From CAZDSS01 sp964508185 (lineage in GTDB: Bacteria; Pseudomonadota; Alphaproteobacteria; Sphingomonadales; Govanellaceae), in assembly GCA_964508185.1 (NCBI GenBank), contig CAZDSS010000043.1:1-20654 (forward strand): a stretch of DNA of 20,654 nucleotides. The letters are read 5' to 3'. The position numbers were made by a program, and so were the translations under genes. The notes beneath the pieces are model-generated. The model was not told where the DNA came from. It did no database searches and worked only from the letters and a program-made list of their open reading frames with translations. Below are positions 17,076 through 20,654 of this stretch, in pieces (the first letter of the stretch is position 1; every line of letters starts with the position of its first letter).

Positions 17076-17313
17076 CAAGCCCTTTAGGATGCGCGCGTCC
17101 GGGTGGGGCCCTCGTCTGCAGATTGGTCGCGCCTTCGGGACGGAAAAAAGATCAAGAACATCCGCACGCGCGGCGAACAGACAGCAGGGCCATGGTCTGC
17201 GGGGGGAGCAATCAAACGGGAACCGCCGGATGTTGTCAAGGCGGTGATGCCGGACGCCGGGGGCTTGGGAAAGCCTTGCCCGCGGGCCGTAACGCGCCCC
17301 ATGGACGGACGCC

Positions 17314-17934
17314 ATGAATCCCGAGGATTTCAATCCCGAGATCGCCCGTCTGCAGCTGAGGCTGGCGGAGGTGCGGGCAAGCGCGCGGCGTGCCGGGCGC
17401 TCCCGCCAGGCGCTTTACGAGCTCCTGGCGGAGATCCTTGAAATCGCGACGGAGCTTCGCGCCAATCCCGCGGCTTATGACGGCATTTGCCGCCGCGCCG
17501 GCATCCGCGTTCAGTCGCGCGCGCCCTTCGCCCCCATCCTCAAGCTCGTCTTCGGTGAAGATTACGACCGCACGCGCATTGCCGAATACGGCACCGCCCT
17601 CGCCCACGCCGAGCGCCGCGGCTTCGGGCCCGAGCGCTTTCTCGAGGAGCTTCTGACCGCGCCCGGCGGCCTCAAGGGCGTGATCCAGACCGAGCGCCGC
17701 CTGCGCCAGCAGGCCCAGACGCAATCCGAAAGCGGAGGTCCGGACGAAGCCGACGCCGATTGCTGCCCCGATTGCCGGAAAACCGGCGGGCATGACGGCG
17801 AGCTCGTCCTGATGCTCGGAAGACGCATGGGGAACCAAAACCCCGGTTTCGAGCTTCTGGAAGTGTTGGAAGACTGCCCGGTCCGCATCCGCCAGATGAT
17901 GCAGGGCATGGGGCGGCCGACGCGTCAAAGGTGA
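17314..17934 (+). CDS. Uncharacterised 206-aa protein with possible Cys/His metal site
   Basis: I do not recognise this family. The N-terminal third (about 7-50) is helical and charged, possibly coiled coil (IARLQLRLAEV, LYELLAEILEIATELRAN). A middle region (about 53-130) contains PFAPILKLVFGEDYDRTRIAEY and GGLKGVIQTER, which read like a conserved folded domain. After a Gln/Ser/acidic linker (about 132-149) come Cys150, Cys151 and Cys154 (CCPDC), His160 and Cys188, which could bind a metal. There is no signal peptide or membrane helix, so it is probably cytosolic. ATG 17314 is the only start: an in-frame TAA lies at 17290, and the ribosome site is weak. Codon use matches the neighbours, and it ends just before the gdh promoter. 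A role in regulation or nucleic-acid binding is only a guess. Confidence 0.72.
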   Translation: MNPEDFNPEIARLQLRLAEVRASARRAGRSRQALYELLAEILEIATELRANPAAYDGICRRAGIRVQSRAPFAPILKLVFGEDYDRTRIAEYGTALAHAERRGFGPERFLEELLTAPGGLKGVIQTERRLRQQAQTQSESGGPDEADADCCPDCRKTGGHDGELVLMLGRRMGNQNPGFELLEVLEDCPVRIRQMMQGMGRPTRQR

Positions 17935-17947
17935 TTTGAAACAGCAT

Positions 17948-17976
17948 TTGCGGAACGCGGGGGGCGGCGCTATAGT
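17948..17976 (+). promoter_or_regulatory. Sigma70-like promoter of the glutamate dehydrogenase gene
   Basis: TTGCGG (17948-17953) and TATAGT (17971-17976) are separated by exactly 17 nt, in the gap after the 206-aa gene and about 125 nt before the dehydrogenase start. Four of six -35 and five of six -10 bases match consensus. Transcription would begin near 17983, leaving a leader of roughly 115 nt that carries a small ORF and a palindrome. Confidence 0.65.
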
Positions 17977-18009
17977 CCCCTCACTCGCGATTTCGGAGAA
18001 TTGTTTGCA

Positions 18010-18096
18010 ATGTCATACAATTGCTGTATGCGTGCCGCCTCTGAACCATCCGGCCCCCGCCTGTTGCCGCCCGCCCTCTCGCGCCTTCGGGAGTAG
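18010..18096 (+). CDS. Possible 28-codon leader ORF upstream of gdh
   Basis: ATG 18010 to TAG 18094-18096 encodes 28 residues beginning MSYNCCMRAAS, with Cys5-Cys6 and many prolines. It is in the same frame as glutamate dehydrogenase and stops 3 nt before its GTG start. A GGAG lies 12 nt upstream, which is too far to be a strong ribosome site. It could be a translated leader that couples to gdh, or simply open leader sequence. No family resemblance is seen. Confidence 0.25.
   Translation: MSYNCCMRAASEPSGPRLLPPALSRLRE
18011..18030. promoter_or_regulatory. Palindrome in the gdh leader, GntR-like operator candidate
   Basis: CATACA (18014-18019) and TGTATG (18025-18030) are perfect inverted arms around ATTGC. 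The left arm extends to TGTCATACAA, whose complement TTGTATGACA resembles the FadR-type GntR core (TNGTNNNACNA). It lies about 30 nt downstream of the expected transcription start, where a bound repressor would block elongation. It could equally form an RNA hairpin. Confidence 0.35.
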
Positions 18097-18099
18097 CCC

Positions 18100-20654
18100 G
18101 TGAAGTCCTGGACCCTGCGCGACGCCCATATCGATCTCATCCTCAAGGAATGCCGCGCCCGCGCTGCGGGTGAGGAGCTCGCCGCCATGGAGGCCTTCAT
18201 CCGCGCCTTCTACGGCCGCGCCGCGCCCGAGGACGTGATCGCCCGCCCGCCCGAGCTGCTGTGCGGCATCGCGTTTTCCATGTGGAGCTTCGCGGCGGAA
18301 CGGAAGCCCGGCGCGCCGCGCCTTCGCGTCTTCAATCCGACGCTCGCCGAACATGGCTGGCAGAGCTCCCACACCGCTGTCCAGATGGTGAACGACGACA
18401 TGCCGTTCCTGGTCGATTCCGTCACCAACCATCTGACGCGATCGGGGATCGAGGTCCATTTCGTGTGCCACCCCATCATGCGGGTGGAGCGGGACGCGGC
18501 AGGCCTCCGCCGCGGCGCCATGACGGCGGCCGAAAGCCGGGACGGCGGCGAGATCGCAGGAAAAGGCTTGCGGGAATCGCTCATCCACATGGAGATCGAT
18601 CGCAAGACGGCGCCCGAGGTGCTCGACCGCATCGCGACGGAGCTTGACGCGGTGCTTGCCGACGTGCGCGCGGCGGTCGACGACTGGCAGCGCATGCTGG
18701 ATGCGATCCGCACTGCGTCGGCGGAGCTTGACGGTCCCGGTGCGGCGAGGGCCGCAGGCCCCGACAGCCGGGAGGAGGCGCGGGTGCTCCTCGAATGGCT
18801 GGCGGACGGCCATTTCACCTTCCTCGGCTATCGCCGCTACAGCCACCGGCCGGAGGAAGGCCGGGCTGAAGAGGGCCTGGGGCTGCTCCGCGATCCGGCG
18901 CGGCAGGTCTTTCGCATGGGCGACGAGATGGTCGCGGTGTCGCCCGAGGTGCGCGATTTCATGGCGGGGCCCGAGCCGCTCATCGTCACCAAGGCCAACA
19001 TGCGCTCCACCGTCCACCGCCCGGCCCATCTCGACTTTGTCGGCGTCAAGCGCTACGGGCCGGACGGCGCGGCCATCGGCGAACATCGCTTCGTGGGGCT
19101 TTTCACCTCCGTCGCCCTCAACCGCCGGGTCCAGAACATCCCCTTCCTGCGCCGCAAGGTGGAGCGGGTGATCGCGCTCGCCGATTTCGCGCCCATGAGC
19201 CATGATGGCCGCGCCCTTCTCCACATTCTCGAGACCTTCCCCCGGGACGAGCTCTTCCAGGTGGACGAAAGGCGTCTGTTCGAGACGGCGATCGGTGTCC
19301 TTTACCTGCGCGAGCGGCCCCATGTGCGCGCGTTTCTGAGGCCCGACAAGTTCGGCCGCTTCGTCTCGGCCCTCGTCTATGTGCCGCGCGACCTTTATGA
19401 AAGCACGCTCCGCACCCGGATCGAGGCCATCCTGTGCGAGGCCTACCGCGGCGAGATTTCCGCCCGCTACGCCCAGATGTCGGACGACGTGCTGGCGCGC
19501 TGGCATTTCATCGTGCGCACCCGGCCGGGCGAGACCCCGGCGGTCGATCCCGACGAGATCAATGCCCGGATCGCGCAAGTCGCCCGCGGCTGGCGCGATC
19601 ATCTGAAGGAGATCGCCGTCGCCCGCTGGGGCGAGGAACAGGGGCTTGCGCTCCTCGACCGTTATGTGAACGGCTTTCCGCCCGCCTATCGCGACCTGTT
19701 CTCGCCCGAGATCGCCGCAGACGACATCGACAGTCTCGAGGCGGCGGGCGGGCGTCCCGGGGGGGTGGATCATCATTTCTATCGGCTTCCCGGGGATGCG
19801 GCGAACACCATCCGGCTCAAGATCTATCATCCGTCGCGGGTGATCCCCCTGAGCGACGTCATGCCCGTCCTCGAAAGCCTGGGGCTCAGGGTGATCGAGG
19901 AATTCGCCTACGAGATCCCCTATGGCGACCGCACCAGTCCGCCCGCCTGCATCCATGACTTTTTCCTTGCCGACCCGCGGGGGTCGGACATCGCCTTCGA
20001 GGAGGCGAAGCCCCGGCTCGAGGCCCTGCTCACCCGGCTCGCCGCCGGGGAGATCGAGAGCGACGGGCACAACGCCCTGGTGCTGCGCGCCGGGCTCAAC
20101 TGGCGGCAGGTGGAGATCCTGCGCGCCTACGGCAAATATCTGCGCCAGCTCGGCCTGTCCTACAGCGAGGATTACCTGCGGGCGAGCCTTGCCGATCATC
20201 CCGAGATCGCGCGCCTCCTGATCCGCCTGTTCGAGACGCGCTTCGACCCCGCCTTCCCGGAAGGCGACCGGGCGCGGGTGATGTCCGGGATCCAGGGCGA
20301 GATCCAGAACGCGCTGACCGGGGTCGCGAGCCCCGACCAGGACGCGATCCTGCGCGCCTTCCGCAACGCGATCCTCGCAACCATCCGCACCAACGCCTAT
20401 CAGCGGGACGAGGACGGGCGTTGCCGCCCCGCCCTCGCCTTCAAGATCCGCAGCCGCGAGCTCAAGGAGGCGCCGCTGCCACGGCCCTTTGCCGAGATCT
20501 TCGTCTATTCGCCGCGGGTCGAGGGCGTCCATCTCCGCTTCGGCCCCGTGGCGCGCGGCGGGCTGCGCTGGTCCGACCGGCGGGAGGATTTCCGCACCGA
20601 GGTTCTGGGCCTCGTCAAGGCGCAGCAGGTGAAGAACGCGGTGATCGTGCCCGA
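18100..20654 (+). CDS. gdhZ: NAD-specific glutamate dehydrogenase, large (about 180 kDa) class, 3' end cut off
   Basis: 851 codons are present and the frame is open at the window edge; complete members have about 1,600 residues. It oxidises L-glutamate to 2-oxoglutarate and ammonia with NAD, feeding amino-acid carbon into the TCA cycle. The long N-terminal region holds ACT-like regulatory modules, including QMVNDDMPFLVDSVTNHL (96-113) and FPRDELFQ. The catalytic domain begins at about 790: RPFAEIFVYSPRVEGVHLRF, then GPVARGGLRWSDRREDFRTE (815-834) and LVKAQQVKNAVIVP (838-851), the signature of this class. The start is GTG 18100, with GGGAG 6 nt upstream. An in-frame TAG at 18094 excludes a longer protein. 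The Caulobacter orthologue GdhZ also affects cell division, and the symbol follows it. It is expressed from the promoter at 17948, possibly with read-through from the 206-aa gene. Confidence 0.95.
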   Translation, partial: MKSWTLRDAHIDLILKECRARAAGEELAAMEAFIRAFYGRAAPEDVIARPPELLCGIAFSMWSFAAERKPGAPRLRVFNPTLAEHGWQSSHTAVQMVNDDMPFLVDSVTNHLTRSGIEVHFVCHPIMRVERDAAGLRRGAMTAAESRDGGEIAGKGLRESLIHMEIDRKTAPEVLDRIATELDAVLADVRAAVDDWQRMLDAIRTASAELDGPGAARAAGPDSREEARVLLEWLADGHFTFLGYRRYSHRPEEGRAEEGLGLLRDPARQVFRMGDEMVAVSPEVRDFMAGPEPLIVTKANMRSTVHRPAHLDFVGVKRYGPDGAAIGEHRFVGLFTSVALNRRVQNIPFLRRKVERVIALADFAPMSHDGRALLHILETFPRDELFQVDERRLFETAIGVLYLRERPHVRAFLRPDKFGRFVSALVYVPRDLYESTLRTRIEAILCEAYRGEISARYAQMSDDVLARWHFIVRTRPGETPAVDPDEINARIAQVARGWRDHLKEIAVARWGEEQGLALLDRYVNGFPPAYRDLFSPEIAADDIDSLEAAGGRPGGVDHHFYRLPGDAANTIRLKIYHPSRVIPLSDVMPVLESLGLRVIEEFAYEIPYGDRTSPPACIHDFFLADPRGSDIAFEEAKPRLEALLTRLAAGEIESDGHNALVLRAGLNWRQVEILRAYGKYLRQLGLSYSEDYLRASLADHPEIARLLIRLFETRFDPAFPEGDRARVMSGIQGEIQNALTGVASPDQDAILRAFRNAILATIRTNAYQRDEDGRCRPALAFKIRSRELKEAPLPRPFAEIFVYSPRVEGVHLRFGPVARGGLRWSDRREDFRTEVLGLVKAQQVKNAVIVP

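Larger units (their letters stand above)
16937..17313. other. Divergent intergenic control region between efflux operon and 206-aa gene
   Basis: 377 nt without a convincing gene, between the leftward efflux operon and the rightward 206-aa gene. It is locally AT-richer (about 16960-17080) than the surroundings. It holds a tandem ACTACA repeat, a perfect 9-bp-arm inverted repeat, a GANTC site (GATTC, 17021-17025) and a TTAA-N7-TTAA box. Short open frames from 17103 on have no ribosome site or recognisable protein. No convincing promoter was found for the rightward gene. For the leftward operon a weak pair exists on the minus strand: TTGCCG (17025-17030) and GATAAT (17000-17005), with a long 19-nt spacer. 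Confidence 0.6.

Noticed and set aside
17103..17441. 112-codon plus-strand frame overlapping the start of the 206-aa gene
   Set aside because: It overlaps a better-supported gene in another frame and has no ribosome site or domain.
18013..20532. 839-codon open frame on the minus strand opposite gdh
   Set aside because: Composition is typical of an antisense shadow in GC-rich DNA, and the plus strand encodes an unmistakable glutamate dehydrogenase over the same bases.

Overview
The window is GC-rich chromosomal DNA, almost certainly from an alphaproteobacterium. The evidence is the large NAD-dependent glutamate dehydrogenase, the gene content, a perfect CtrA-type box (TTAA-N7-TTAA) near a GANTC site, and frequent GTG/TTG starts. 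I cannot name the genus. No transposase, integrase, CRISPR array or phage gene is visible.

Left part (1-4512). The window opens inside a tRNA-Gly(GCC). Three leftward genes follow: a zinc-independent MDR-family NADP oxidoreductase (232-1245), a type II NADH dehydrogenase (1344-2615), and a membrane-anchored SRPBCC protein (2612-3388). The last two overlap and look translationally coupled. Divergent from them is a membrane-anchored alpha/beta hydrolase (start probably 3520).

Middle (4513-12407). A PiT-family phosphate transporter (4634-6100) is preceded by a compact palindrome and a PHO-box-like motif. It converges, 4 nt apart, with the leftward tamA-tamB pair (10596-12407 and 6105-10586), which forms the outer-membrane/periplasm-spanning translocation and assembly module.

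Right part (12498-20654). Upstream of tamA on the same strand lie an RND efflux permease (12498-15614) and its membrane fusion protein (15680-16936). The likely transcript order is fusion protein, permease, tamA, tamB, and no outer-membrane channel gene is present. A 377-nt intergenic region holds a perfect 9-bp-arm inverted repeat, a tandem repeat and the CtrA box. Rightward from it are an unrecognised 206-aa gene (17314-17934), a good sigma70-like promoter, and the large NAD-glutamate dehydrogenase (18100 to beyond the window end). The glutamate dehydrogenase is preceded by an in-frame 28-codon leader ORF.

The protein families are ordinary. The items worth following up are the regulatory signals: the CtrA box, the efflux-operon operator, the PHO-like box, and the gdh leader with its uORF and palindrome. 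The uncharacterised 206-aa protein is the other.
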